Origin: a virus
IMG/VR virus record: IMGVR_UViG_3300017727_000026
Coordinates: 1-41,775 of that record
Reading direction: 5' to 3' (one strand)
Length of the DNA stretch: 41,775 nucleotides
Of the stretch, positions 7,741 to 15,443 are shown one piece after another; the first letter of the stretch is position 1; the number at the start of each line of letters is the position of its first letter. Under the pieces are notes generated by a model, which was not told where the DNA came from, did no database searches, and saw only the letters and a program-made list of their open reading frames with translations. The position numbers were made by a program, and so were the translations under genes.

Positions 7741-8122
7741 CATTTACGCGCTGCAAGCTAAATACGGTTTTCAAAAAGAAAAACTAACACTCGACAAGCT
7801 GCATTTGCGTTACGACATGATGAAAGAAGAATTAGGCGAATATGAAAGCGCCTTAGAATTTGGCAACCCAGAAGAAGCCGTAGACGCACTCATAGATTTA
7901 ACAGTTTTTGCTTTAGGCACACTCGCCATTGCCGGCGTTGATATACAGCAGGCGTGGGACGAAGTGCACGATGCAAACATGTCAAAAATAAGAGGCATTA
8001 AACCTACACGTCCAGACACTGGAGGTTGGGATTTAATAAAGCCCGAAGATTGGAGAGCACCAGATCATGACGGAAACACAGGATTCATCGACGACGCATT
8101 TTTTGAAACACGTTCCATGTGA
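7721..8122 (+). CDS. MazG/PRA-PH-like all-alpha NTP pyrophosphohydrolase
   Basis: 133 residues. The metal-binding pattern of all-alpha NTP pyrophosphatases is visible: E36-E37-x-x-E40 in KEELGEY, then E52 and D55 with D59 in EEAVDALID, then VHDANMSKIRG. Enzymes of this class cleave dNTPs to dNMPs plus pyrophosphate. In this neighbourhood it could remove unmodified dCTP, as T4 gp56 does, or act as a housecleaning MazG as in cyanophages. It overlaps the kinase gene (20 bases) and the primase gene (56 bases), so it is strongly coupled to both. Confidence 0.78.
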   Translation: MSTIVADIYALQAKYGFQKEKLTLDKLHLRYDMMKEELGEYESALEFGNPEEAVDALIDLTVFALGTLAIAGVDIQQAWDEVHDANMSKIRGIKPTRPDTGGWDLIKPEDWRAPDHDGNTGFIDDAFFETRSM

Positions 8123-9689
8123 AGCGTGCGGCAGCAGCGACGCAAATTCTTTGTATTCGGACGGTCACACTTACTGTTTTTCTTGTCACACATACAGAGG
8201 GAACGAAGATGAAGCACAACAAATATGCGAAGGCACTATGTTCGAAGATATACAGAAAACGAGTAGTACGCAGCACGAAAACTTATATGCGCAAGGGGAA
8301 ACGCGCCCGCTTAAAGCAAGAGGTGTTACGGCAGATACAGCCCGTCACTTTGGCTATCGAGTGGGTGCGTCAAGACATCTCGCGCCTTATTACCGTAACG
8401 GAAAAATGGTTGCTGTCAAAACGCGTGGTCAAAACAAAGACTTCTCAATTGTCGGAGATGGCACAAATTTGCCTTTCTTCGGTCAGCAAATTCAAAACAA
8501 AGGTAAAAGACTTTTTGTCTGTGAAGGCGAAATAGATGCCATGAGCCTTAGCCAAGCGCTAGGCAATAAATGGCCTGTTGTAAGTGTTCCAGGGGGCGCC
8601 CAGAGTGCAGCTAAGGCTGTAAGGCGCGAGCTAGAATGGCTGCAACGGTTTAATGAAGTTGTCTTTATGTTTGACAACGACGAGCCTGGGCGCACTGCTG
8701 CAAAAGAGTGCGCCGAAGTGCTTGAGCCCGGCAAAGCACATATCGCTAGTTTCGAACTCAAAGATGCTAACGACATGCTTAAAGCTGGTCGTATTAAAGA
8801 TCTGGTCACAGCAGCGTGGAATGCGCCGCAGTACCGACCTGATGGAATAATCGCTGCCAATAATACATGGGAAGTGGTGAGCAGCAAGGAAGCAGCGCCT
8901 TGCATCGAGTACCCTTTCGACAAGCTAAATAACATAACAAGAGGCTTGCGACAGGGCGAATTAGTAACGGTCACGGCAGGATCTGGGATTGGCAAGTCCG
9001 CCTTCGTCCGTGAATGCGCTCACCATCTTCTAACACACGGAGAAAAAGTTGGATATATTGCACTTGAAGAAAGCGTCAAACGATCTGCGTTGGGACTTAT
9101 TGGCATTGAACTCAATAAGCTGCTCCACACGCAGGAACACAAGGTCGAAGACAAGGAACTTAAAGCTGCCTTTAATAAAGTTTTCAAAAACGAAAACTGC
9201 TATTTTTACGATAGTTTTGGCAGCTGCAGTATTGATAACATAATTAATAAGATCCGTTATCTTGCTAAAGGTCTCGATTGCAAATGGATCATACTTGACC
9301 ACATTTCGATTGTAGTAAGTGGGCTAGACATAGCCGATGAGCGCAAAGCTATCGATGTTTGCATGACACGGCTCCGCACACTTGTTGAAGAAACAGGGGT
9401 GGGCCTGCTGTTAGTGAGTCACCTAAGGCGGCCTGAAGGCAATAAAGGCTTTGAGGATGGTCTACAGGTGTCTCTAAACAGCCTCAGAGGCAGTCATAGC
9501 ATTGGTCAGTTATCAGACCTTGTTATTGCTTTAGAACGCGACCAACAATCAAACGAAAAAAACAGAACAATAGTACGCGTCGTTAAAAACAGATTTACAG
9601 GCGACACTGGCGTCGGCACAGAGCTTACTTACAGCCAAGACACAGGTCGTTTGCGAGAATATGTGTTTGATGACTCCGTACCATTTTAA
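8067..9689 (+). CDS. primase-helicase, T7 gp4-like
   Basis: 540 residues (T7 gp4A: 566). It unwinds DNA 5' to 3' as a ring and makes RNA primers. Domains in order: a zinc-binding module with C18, C21, C37 and C40; a TOPRIM primase core with E153 in CEGEIDAM and a later FDNDEPG; a linker near 250-275; and a DnaB/RecA-type helicase with Walker A GSGIGKSA (K310) and Walker B KWIILDHIS. VSHLRRP and SLRGSHSIGQLSD match the later helicase motifs. The start lies 56 bases inside the preceding gene. The 12-base gap to the polymerase gene indicates one operon. Confidence 0.95.
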   Translation: MTETQDSSTTHFLKHVPCEACGSSDANSLYSDGHTYCFSCHTYRGNEDEAQQICEGTMFEDIQKTSSTQHENLYAQGETRPLKARGVTADTARHFGYRVGASRHLAPYYRNGKMVAVKTRGQNKDFSIVGDGTNLPFFGQQIQNKGKRLFVCEGEIDAMSLSQALGNKWPVVSVPGGAQSAAKAVRRELEWLQRFNEVVFMFDNDEPGRTAAKECAEVLEPGKAHIASFELKDANDMLKAGRIKDLVTAAWNAPQYRPDGIIAANNTWEVVSSKEAAPCIEYPFDKLNNITRGLRQGELVTVTAGSGIGKSAFVRECAHHLLTHGEKVGYIALEESVKRSALGLIGIELNKLLHTQEHKVEDKELKAAFNKVFKNENCYFYDSFGSCSIDNIINKIRYLAKGLDCKWIILDHISIVVSGLDIADERKAIDVCMTRLRTLVEETGVGLLLVSHLRRPEGNKGFEDGLQVSLNSLRGSHSIGQLSDLVIALERDQQSNEKNRTIVRVVKNRFTGDTGVGTELTYSQDTGRLREYVFDDSVPF

Positions 9690-9700
9690 CGGAGAGCATC

Positions 9701-11419
9701 ATGAGATTAGTTTTCGACATTGAGACAGACAATTTTGTCGACTCAATGACAAAAATCCATTGCATTGCCGTACAAGATTTAGACTCGGATTTTACTAAAA
9801 GCTACAAGCCAGACGAAATAGATGAAGCTATTAGCACGTTAGCAAATGCTGATGTGCTTATCGGCCACAACATCATCGGCTTTGACTTAAAAGCTATTAA
9901 GAAAATTTATCCTGATTTTGTCGAAAAAAATGTAATCGACACACTAGTTATTTCACGCCTTGTATATCCCGGCTTGAAAGACAAAGACTTTATAGATAGG
10001 CATCACGGCATGCCTCTGAAGCTATATGGCAGCCACAGCTTGAAAGCATGGGGCCATAGGCTATCAGAATATAAAGATGATTATGAAGGCGGCTTTGAAG
10101 AGTACAACGACGACATGCTCAAATATATGGAGCAGGACGTAGTCGTTACTCGCAAGTTGTACGATAACTTAATTGAAAAACAGCCTGCGAAACATGCGCT
10201 GCGAGTCGAACATGACATTGCTTATGTTTGTGCAGACATCGAAGAAACAGGTTTTGCATTTGACAAAGAAGCAGCCGCAGAGCTTTACGGTGAACTAAGC
10301 CAAAAGCGCGACGTGATTAGCAATAAAATGGCTGAGACGTTTGAGCCGAAAGTTATTCAACTAAAAACTAAAACAAAAGTAATACCTTTTAATCCGTCAT
10401 CACGGCAGCAAATCGCTGATGCACTCATTAATAAATACAACTGGAAGCCGAAGCATTTAACTCCAAAAGGCAGTCCGAAAATTGATGAGAACATTCTTAA
10501 CGACCTTGATTATCCAGAAGCACAAATGCTTTCCGAATATTTCATGTTGGAAAAGCGTTTGGCAATGTTGGCAGATGGCGATCAGGGTTATTTAAAGCTG
10601 GTCGACAAAAACAGTTTACTTCGAGGAAGGTATATACCAAATGGAGCAGTCTCTGGACGAGCAACTCATTTCGGACCAAACATGGCACAGGTGCCAAGCA
10701 TGCGGCTGCCATTCGGTAAGGAAATTCGCAGCTGCTTTACCGTGCCCGCTGGTTGGCGACTCGTCGGTGTTGACCTGTCCGGTCTCGAACTCCGATGCCT
10801 CGCACATTATGCAAGCCATTGGGACAATGGAGCATATACAAAAGCCGTGTTAGACGGTGACATTCATACTAGCAACCAAGAAGCAGCAGGCTTGCCAACA
10901 CGTGATAGTGCGAAGACATTTATTTATTCGCTAATTTACGGTGCAGGCGATGCAAAGCTAGGCGAGGTTATTGGCAAAGGCCGAGATGCCGGTAGAGCAA
11001 TACGAGAAAAGTTCTTTGCTAGCATGCCGGCGATTAAACAACTTCGTAACGCAGTAACAGAAAAATACGAAACACAAAACCACTTGCTTGGGTTGGACGA
11101 GCGCAAGCTCTTTCCACGCAGTTCGCATAGTGCACTCAACATTTTATTGCAAAGCGCAGGAGCCGTTATATCGAAACAATGGCTCATAAACGCGCGTAAA
11201 GACCTGAAAACAAAGGGCTTTTCGCATGGTTGGGGCGCAGATTATGTGTTCAGTGCTTGGGTTCATGATGAAGTTCAAGTGGCAGTACGCGAAGGAATTG
11301 AAGAAGATGTCGGTAATATCATTAGAAGAAGCGCGCAAAAAGCGGGCGAAGACTTTGAATTCCGGTGCAGAATTGACGCCGACTTTAGTGTCGGATGCAG
11401 CTGGGCAGCAACCCACTGA
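9701..11419 (+). CDS. family A DNA polymerase with 3'-5' exonuclease domain
   Basis: 572 residues (T7 gp5: 704). Proofreading motifs are Exo I FDIETD (D6, E8) and Exo II GHNIIGFDL. The polymerase domain has motif A GVDLSGLELR (D358), motif B with KTFIYSLIYGAG, and motif C WVHDEVQV (H522, D523). The residue at the E. coli Pol I 762 position is Tyr (Y409), as in T7, a choice linked in the marine virus literature to fast lytic replication. This phage also carries an integrase. GGAG precedes the ATG. It replicates the genome with the helicase and SSB above; the thumb region is short compared with T7. Confidence 0.96.
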   Translation: MRLVFDIETDNFVDSMTKIHCIAVQDLDSDFTKSYKPDEIDEAISTLANADVLIGHNIIGFDLKAIKKIYPDFVEKNVIDTLVISRLVYPGLKDKDFIDRHHGMPLKLYGSHSLKAWGHRLSEYKDDYEGGFEEYNDDMLKYMEQDVVVTRKLYDNLIEKQPAKHALRVEHDIAYVCADIEETGFAFDKEAAAELYGELSQKRDVISNKMAETFEPKVIQLKTKTKVIPFNPSSRQQIADALINKYNWKPKHLTPKGSPKIDENILNDLDYPEAQMLSEYFMLEKRLAMLADGDQGYLKLVDKNSLLRGRYIPNGAVSGRATHFGPNMAQVPSMRLPFGKEIRSCFTVPAGWRLVGVDLSGLELRCLAHYASHWDNGAYTKAVLDGDIHTSNQEAAGLPTRDSAKTFIYSLIYGAGDAKLGEVIGKGRDAGRAIREKFFASMPAIKQLRNAVTEKYETQNHLLGLDERKLFPRSSHSALNILLQSAGAVISKQWLINARKDLKTKGFSHGWGADYVFSAWVHDEVQVAVREGIEEDVGNIIRRSAQKAGEDFEFRCRIDADFSVGCSWAATH

Positions 11420-11648
11420 CAATGATCGTCAAGCGATGGAAATACTTGGCAAAGCACATTTTGAAGGATTTACAACAAAAAGCGACGTAGCACGAGAGCA
11501 TGCAGATGTAGTTGCAATGCTAGCTTGCTGCGGTCTGATAACGACAGGTGTAGCTAACGATTGGACAAACTTTTGGAAGATTACACCCCCCGGGCTGCAG
11601 TTCTTGTGTGACATCCTACAGGAAATAGACGATGAAAAAGAAGAGTAA
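11307..11648 (+). CDS. hypothetical protein between DNA polymerase and exonuclease
   Basis: 113 residues from ATG 11307, which has AAGGA 10 bases upstream; the open frame extends further upstream but only inside the polymerase gene. It overlaps the polymerase gene by 113 bases and the exonuclease gene by 17. The N-terminus is basic and helical (LEEARKKRAKTL). The rest has a compact, possibly winged-helix-like pattern (GKAHFEGFTTKSDVAREHAD, CCGLITTG). T7-like phages often carry small ORFs here (gp5.5-5.7 region). No function assigned. Confidence 0.65.
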   Translation: MSVISLEEARKKRAKTLNSGAELTPTLVSDAAGQQPTDNDRQAMEILGKAHFEGFTTKSDVAREHADVVAMLACCGLITTGVANDWTNFWKITPPGLQFLCDILQEIDDEKEE

Positions 11649-12384
11649 AACACTGCTTGTCGATGGTGACATGGTGGTTTTTCAAGCAGCTGCTGCATCT
11701 GAAGTTGAGGTGCGATGGACAGATGATGTTCACACGCTTCATTCAAAATTTGATGATGCAGTAGACCTGTTTGACAATTGGCGAAACAAAATGAATGACG
11801 TTTTTGAGTCAGACAATTTTATATTTGCCTTTTCAGATAAAAAGAATTTTAGAAAAGAAGTCGATGAAACATATAAGAGCAACCGTAAAAAGAGTCGAAA
11901 GCCTCTGTGTTACTCAGCTCTTAAAGATTATGTTTGCGCTAAATACCGAGCGCACATCTGGCCTACTCTTGAGGCTGACGATATATTGGGCATACTTGCA
12001 ACGTCGGGTGAACATAAAGATTGCGTCATCATATCAGACGACAAAGATCTTCTTAGTATTCCTGCGATGGTATATCGGCTTGATACTCTTCATAACATCG
12101 ATCGTCCTACTGCCGATTATAATTTCTTTGTTCAGTGCCTTGTCGGTGATGCAACAGATGGTTACAAAGGCTGCCCAGGCATCGGTGCAAAACGCGCCGA
12201 AGCTATATTTGAAGGCGGTGCAGACTGGTCAAAAATTGTGGCTGCATACGATAAAGCTGGGCTTAATGAGTCAGCCGCACTTATACAGGCTAGGCTCGCA
12301 CGCATACTCCGTAGCGAGGACTATGACACTAAAAATAAAAAGGTGAAGCTATGGAAGCCGAAGAAGACAAAATCAAACCAATAG
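11632..12384 (+). CDS. 5'-3' exonuclease, T7 gp6-like FEN/PIN family
   Basis: 250 residues (T7 gp6: 300). It removes RNA primers and makes 3' overhangs for recombination. Metal-binding acidic motifs are LLVDGDMV (D11, D13), LEADDILG, and VIISDDKDLL. A helix-hairpin-helix-type region, GDATDGYKGCPGIGAKRA, follows as in flap endonucleases. AGGAAATAG precedes the start. It overlaps the gene before by 17 bases and the DUF3310 gene after by 34 bases, so it belongs to the continuous replication operon. Confidence 0.93.
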   Translation: MKKKSKTLLVDGDMVVFQAAAASEVEVRWTDDVHTLHSKFDDAVDLFDNWRNKMNDVFESDNFIFAFSDKKNFRKEVDETYKSNRKKSRKPLCYSALKDYVCAKYRAHIWPTLEADDILGILATSGEHKDCVIISDDKDLLSIPAMVYRLDTLHNIDRPTADYNFFVQCLVGDATDGYKGCPGIGAKRAEAIFEGGADWSKIVAAYDKAGLNESAALIQARLARILRSEDYDTKNKKVKLWKPKKTKSNQ

Positions 12385-12674
12385 TAGGCGAAAGACACGA
12401 AGATTTTCTACGTCGTCTAGCACGGGCTGCTAATCCAGATAACAGAAAACAAAAAAACACCGATCCGGTAAGCAGACCAGCACATTATAATATTGGCGGC
12501 ATTGAGCCAGCCGAGTTTATGGAAAGTATTGGTATTGCCGAAGATTATTATGCAGGCAATATCATCAAATATGCGTCACGTTACAAACACAAGAACGGTC
12601 TTGAAGACATCAAAAAAGCAAAGCAATACTGCAAAATGCTGATTGAGTTATTGGACAGTTCAGACGCAAATTAA
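12351..12674 (+). CDS. DUF3310 protein (T7 gp1.7-like)
   Basis: 107 residues. The C-terminal 75 residues carry the DUF3310 pattern: PAHYNIGGIEPAEFMESI, then AGNIIKYASRY and KNGLEDIKKAKQYCKMLIE. T7 gp1.7, which contains this domain, is a nucleoside monophosphate kinase, so a role in nucleotide supply is plausible but not shown by the sequence. The N-terminal 35 residues are charged and probably disordered. AAGGTGAAG precedes the start. It is the last gene of the replication operon; its stop lies inside the promoter-like element that follows. Confidence 0.85.
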   Translation: MEAEEDKIKPIVGERHEDFLRRLARAANPDNRKQKNTDPVSRPAHYNIGGIEPAEFMESIGIAEDYYAGNIIKYASRYKHKNGLEDIKKAKQYCKMLIELLDSSDAN

Positions 12675-12689
12675 GACACTTATTGGGAC
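12665..12689 (+). promoter_or_regulatory. rightward copy of the phage promoter repeat
   Basis: The sequence CGCAAATTAAGACAC then TTATTGGGAC closely matches the repeat found eight times on the minus strand at 16.5-20.3 kb (CGCAAATTTTTGC, then one variable base, then CTTAATGGAC), with one extra G. A T7-class polymerase would start at the GGGA near 12685-12688. It overlaps the DUF3310 stop. It is the only good + strand copy found by eye and would drive the structured RNA, and with read-through the membrane protein and nrdJ genes. Confidence 0.6.
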
Positions 12690-12862
12690 TAATGATCTCC
12701 ATATCATTAGTTTTGTCCGGGCTGCCTCAGGCTTATGTCTGAGGCAGTTCGTACACTATTGGCAGAGCGATGTGCATGTGGAGACTGGCACGCGTTTTGT
12801 CGGGGTGTAAATCCCCATACACATAGGCCCCCTGTAGCAATAGTTACAGGGGGCATTTTTTT
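12685..12862 (+). ncRNA. candidate phage small RNA between promoter repeat and terminator
   Basis: About 178 nt from the predicted +1 to the terminator T-tract, without a credible ORF (the only ATG, at 12735, lies in a hairpin loop, lacks a Shine-Dalgarno and its frame reads through the terminator). Stems seen: ACTAATGAT (12688-12696) with ATCATTAGT (12703-12711); CTGCCTCAG (12722-12730) with CTGAGGCAG (12739-12747); GGGG (12802-12805) with CCCC (12813-12816) around the T-loop-like 7-mer TGTAAAT; ATGTG (12770-12774) with CACAT (12820-12824); and the terminator stem. It could equally be a structured 5' leader controlling the downstream genes. Confidence 0.5.
12827..12862 (+). terminator. strong intrinsic terminator upstream of the membrane-protein gene
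   Basis: GCCCCCTGTA (12827-12836) and TACAGGGGGC (12845-12854) form a perfect 10-bp stem with an 8-nt loop, followed by A and T7 (12856-12862). It lies 13 bases before the next ATG, so the membrane-protein and nrdJ genes depend on read-through, anti-termination or another promoter. Confidence 0.93.
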
Positions 12863-12875
12863 AAGAGAGCGAATA

Positions 12876-13130
12876 ATGACAAGAATGATAAAAAAGGTTA
12901 CGCCAACACATACGTTTGATTGGTGGCTGAAGTGGGTCTCTACCGCTTTTATTATGGTCGGTTTGTCGATACGTGCAGCTGACTACCACACCGTTTTAGA
13001 CATGGCACTTACACTTAATGGCACCATCGGATGGCTCATTGTAGCCGTCATTTGGCATGACCGTGCAATAATGATTATGAACGCAGCAGCGGCTGCATTG
13101 CTCGTTATGGGCATACTAACTCGTTTATAA
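12876..13130 (+). CDS. small membrane protein
   Basis: 84 residues. The start at 12876 is chosen because AAGAGAG lies 6-12 bases upstream; the longer frame from 12735 would translate the terminator hairpin. Three hydrophobic segments are visible: about 18-33 (WVSTAFIMVGLSIRAA), 45-62 (LNGTIGWLIVAVIWHD) and 64-82 (IMIMNAAAAALLVMGIL). The N-terminus is basic, so probably cytoplasmic. I recognise no function. It sits between a terminator and nrdJ, and similar small membrane proteins are common in marine phages. Confidence 0.75.
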   Translation: MTRMIKKVTPTHTFDWWLKWVSTAFIMVGLSIRAADYHTVLDMALTLNGTIGWLIVAVIWHDRAIMIMNAAAAALLVMGILTRL

Positions 13131-13171
13131 GCCGCACTTTAGACCCTAGGGTCCTACGGAAAACAACAACA

Positions 13172-15082
13172 ATGACACTAAATAATAATCCCGAGACTCT
13201 GTATCAAGAGTTTATCCATAAATCTAGGTATGCAAAGTACCTAGAAGATCACCAAAGACGAGAGCACTGGACCGAGACTGTCGATAGATACATTAAGTAC
13301 ATCAAGTCCCATGTGCCGAAATCAGTACACGAGCATGTCGATGAGGCACGCCAGTACATTGTCGCTAAAGAAGTAATGCCATCCATGCGTGCCTTAATGA
13401 CCGCAGGTGAAGCATTAGATCGAGACAACACCTGCGGCTACAATTGCAGCTATTTACCAATCGACGACGTCAAAGCCTTCGATGAGACTATGTTTATTCT
13501 CATGTGCGGCACAGGCGTCGGCTTCAGTGTTGAGCGCCAATATGTAAGCAAGCTACCTGAGATCCCCGAGACACTCTATGACAATGACATCACTATTGTT
13601 GTTAGAGACAGCAAAGAGGGCTGGTCTAAAGCCTTCCGGCAGCTCATAGCATTGCTCTATAGCGGTGAGGTGCCTAAATGGGACACAAGCCGCGTAAGAC
13701 CTGCAGGTGCACGTCTCAAAAAGTTTGGCGGCAGAGCCTCAGGACCTGAGCCGCTAGTCGAACTATTTGAATTTACAGTAAACCTATTTAAACAAGCCGC
13801 AGGACGCAAGCTAACCTCCGTCGAGTGCCATGACCTCATGTGCAAGATCGGCGAGGTTGTAGTGGTCGGTGGTGTCCGCCGGTCAGCAATGATTAGCCTG
13901 TCTAATCTGACCGATGATCGCATGCGCCATGCTAAGTCAGGCGAATGGTGGCACCAGAACGGCCAGCGTGCCTTAGCGAACAACAGCGTTTGCTATACCG
14001 AGAAACCTGATGTAGGTGCCTTTATGCGCGAGTGGGTATCACTATATGACTCACACTCAGGCGAACGAGGTATCTTCAACCGTGTTGCGTCTCAAAAGCA
14101 AGCTGAGCAGTTTGGCGGCAGAGACTCGAATTATGACTTCGGAACTAATCCGTGCAGCGAGATCATCTTGCGTCCGTATCAGTTCTGTAACCTCACTGAG
14201 GTCGTAATTCGGCCCGACGACACTAAAGATACTCTCAGAGATAAAGTCAGAGTCGCCAGTGTCCTCGGGTCTATTCAATCTACTTTTACGAACTTTCCGT
14301 ACCTTCGGAAGATTTGGCAAAAGAACACAGAGGATGAGCGTCTGCTAGGTGTTTCACTCACAGGCATATTAGACAGCCCATTGACTGCTGGTCAGTCAGA
14401 GGAGGCGTCTAGAGAGCTCCCTGAGCTGCTTGAGTCACTTAGGGACATTGCCCGCAAGACAAATAAGAAGATGGCCAAGGCACTCAAGATAAATGAGTCC
14501 GCTGCGATCACTTGCGTTAAACCGAGTGGCACAGTGTCTCAACTGGTCGACAGTGCGAGCGGCATCCATGCTCGTCATAGTAAGTATTACCTGCGGACTG
14601 TCCGGGGCGATAATAAAGATCCGCTTACACAGTTCTTAAAAGATGCGGGGGTGCCTGCGGAACCATGCGTCATGAAAGGTGATACAACAACGGTATTCAC
14701 ATTTCCTGTAAAAGCACCTGAAGTGTGTATCACTAGACACGATATGACAGCTATGGAGCACTTAGAGCTCTGGAAAACATATCAGGTGTATTGGTGTGAG
14801 CATAAGCCATCTATCACTGTGTCTGTTACCGAGGATGAGTGGCCTGAGGTCGGTGCCTGGGTATGGAATAACTTTGACATCGTAAGTGGCATCAGTTTCT
14901 TGCCGTACGATGGCGGTACATATAGACAAGCACCGTATCAGGAAACAGATCCTGACACGTACAATGAATACAAAACAATTATGCCTACGACGATTAATTG
15001 GGAAGCTCTAATAGAGCATACTGATGAGACTGTCGGAAGCCAAGAGCTCGCCTGTGCAGCAGGGAGCTGTGAGATACAGTAA
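13172..15082 (+). CDS. nrdJ: adenosylcobalamin-dependent (class II) ribonucleoside-triphosphate reductase
   Basis: 636 residues (Lactobacillus RTPR: 739). It reduces ribonucleotides to deoxyribonucleotides with vitamin B12. Conserved elements: the N-terminal cysteine region NTCGYNCSYL (C88, C92), NPCSEIILRPYQFCNLTEV with thiyl-site C328 and C339 at the same 11-residue spacing as RTPR C408 and C419, and the C-terminal shuttle pair C628/C633 (CAAGSC). No intein is seen. The gene uses GAG and CTC/CTG codons more than its neighbours, suggesting separate acquisition. It lacks a clear Shine-Dalgarno. The 9-mer CCTAGGGTC occurs on both sides (13145 and 15100). It raises dNTP supply and makes replication depend on cobalamin. 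Confidence 0.95.
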   Translation: MTLNNNPETLYQEFIHKSRYAKYLEDHQRREHWTETVDRYIKYIKSHVPKSVHEHVDEARQYIVAKEVMPSMRALMTAGEALDRDNTCGYNCSYLPIDDVKAFDETMFILMCGTGVGFSVERQYVSKLPEIPETLYDNDITIVVRDSKEGWSKAFRQLIALLYSGEVPKWDTSRVRPAGARLKKFGGRASGPEPLVELFEFTVNLFKQAAGRKLTSVECHDLMCKIGEVVVVGGVRRSAMISLSNLTDDRMRHAKSGEWWHQNGQRALANNSVCYTEKPDVGAFMREWVSLYDSHSGERGIFNRVASQKQAEQFGGRDSNYDFGTNPCSEIILRPYQFCNLTEVVIRPDDTKDTLRDKVRVASVLGSIQSTFTNFPYLRKIWQKNTEDERLLGVSLTGILDSPLTAGQSEEASRELPELLESLRDIARKTNKKMAKALKINESAAITCVKPSGTVSQLVDSASGIHARHSKYYLRTVRGDNKDPLTQFLKDAGVPAEPCVMKGDTTTVFTFPVKAPEVCITRHDMTAMEHLELWKTYQVYWCEHKPSITVSVTEDEWPEVGAWVWNNFDIVSGISFLPYDGGTYRQAPYQETDPDTYNEYKTIMPTTINWEALIEHTDETVGSQELACAAGSCEIQ

Positions 15083-15088
15083 TTGCAT

Positions 15089-15145
15089 CAGGGGGGCAGC
15101 CTAGGGTCAAATGAAAATGATTTTGATTCCTAGGACGCTCCCCTG
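15089..15145. terminator. long imperfect hairpin between convergent nrdJ and leftward island
   Basis: CAGGGG at 15089-15094 pairs with CCCCTG at 15140-15145, continued by CCTAGG (15100) with CCTAGG (15129) and an inner TCAAAT-ATTTTGA stem. No T-tract follows, so it may act as an mRNA 3' end barrier or processing site rather than a classical terminator. The remaining spacer to 15229 shows another CCTAGG and AT-rich sequence, but no gene. Confidence 0.5.
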
Positions 15146-15229
15146 TCATTCCTAGGCATGCTCTAAAAACAAAATGAAAACGGTTTTCGCACGGCTCATT
15201 TTTCTATTAAAAAATTTTTCGTTTATATG

Positions 15230-15260
15230 AAAAAAAAGGCCGAGCTTTCGCTCAGCCTTT
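15230..15260 (-). terminator. intrinsic terminator of the leftmost leftward unit
   Basis: On the minus strand, AAAGGCTGAGC, loop GAAA, GCTCGGCCTTT followed by more T. The same hairpin is repeated at 18172-18202 and 19969-20000. The stop codon TGA of the last gene lies inside its stem. Confidence 0.9.
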
Positions 15261-15443
15261 CTCGTTCTTGTGTTGACGATATTCTCGCTCTTGTGCTCTG
15301 TCCCATACGTCACAAAATCTTACGAGATATGCTCGTTGATCTTCAGTAATGTCTCCGAACATTTGCTGTTCGAGAGCACACGCATGTTCGAGACCATGCT
15401 TGTCGTAAAAGTTGTTGAGTATGTCCGTTAGGTAATTAAGCAT
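15252..15443 (-). CDS. small hypothetical protein (end of leftward unit 1)
   Basis: 63 residues. The ATG at 15443 lies inside the end of the preceding gene with GAGG 8 bases upstream, so translation is coupled; the longer open frame to 15599 lies in that gene and is not supported. It is mainly helical and charged (MFGDITEDQRAYLVRFCDVW, then QEREYRQHKNEKG). The stop lies inside the terminator stem. No family recognised. Confidence 0.65.
   Translation of the reverse strand: MLNYLTDILNNFYDKHGLEHACALEQQMFGDITEDQRAYLVRFCDVWDRAQEREYRQHKNEKG

Noticed and set aside
8133-8155. Promoter-like CGCAAATTCTTTG within the primase gene
   Set aside because: Matches only the first block and two bases at the end with the wrong spacing, and lies inside the zinc-binding coding region.
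12770-12825. A degenerate tRNA (T-arm-like GGGG-TGTAAAT-CCCC)
   Set aside because: The distance between the supposed acceptor strands is too short for D and anticodon arms, and no anticodon stem is found. Kept only as part of the structured RNA candidate.
12735-12875. N-terminal extension of the small membrane protein (start at 12735)
   Set aside because: It would translate through the terminator hairpin, starts in a hairpin loop without a Shine-Dalgarno, and has no hydrophobic or conserved features. The start at 12876 is well supported.
13142-13153. Palindrome GACCCTAGGGTC as a promoter or operator of nrdJ
   Set aside because: It is a short perfect palindrome with no -10/-35 or promoter repeat beside it. 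Noted only as part of the flanking repeat.
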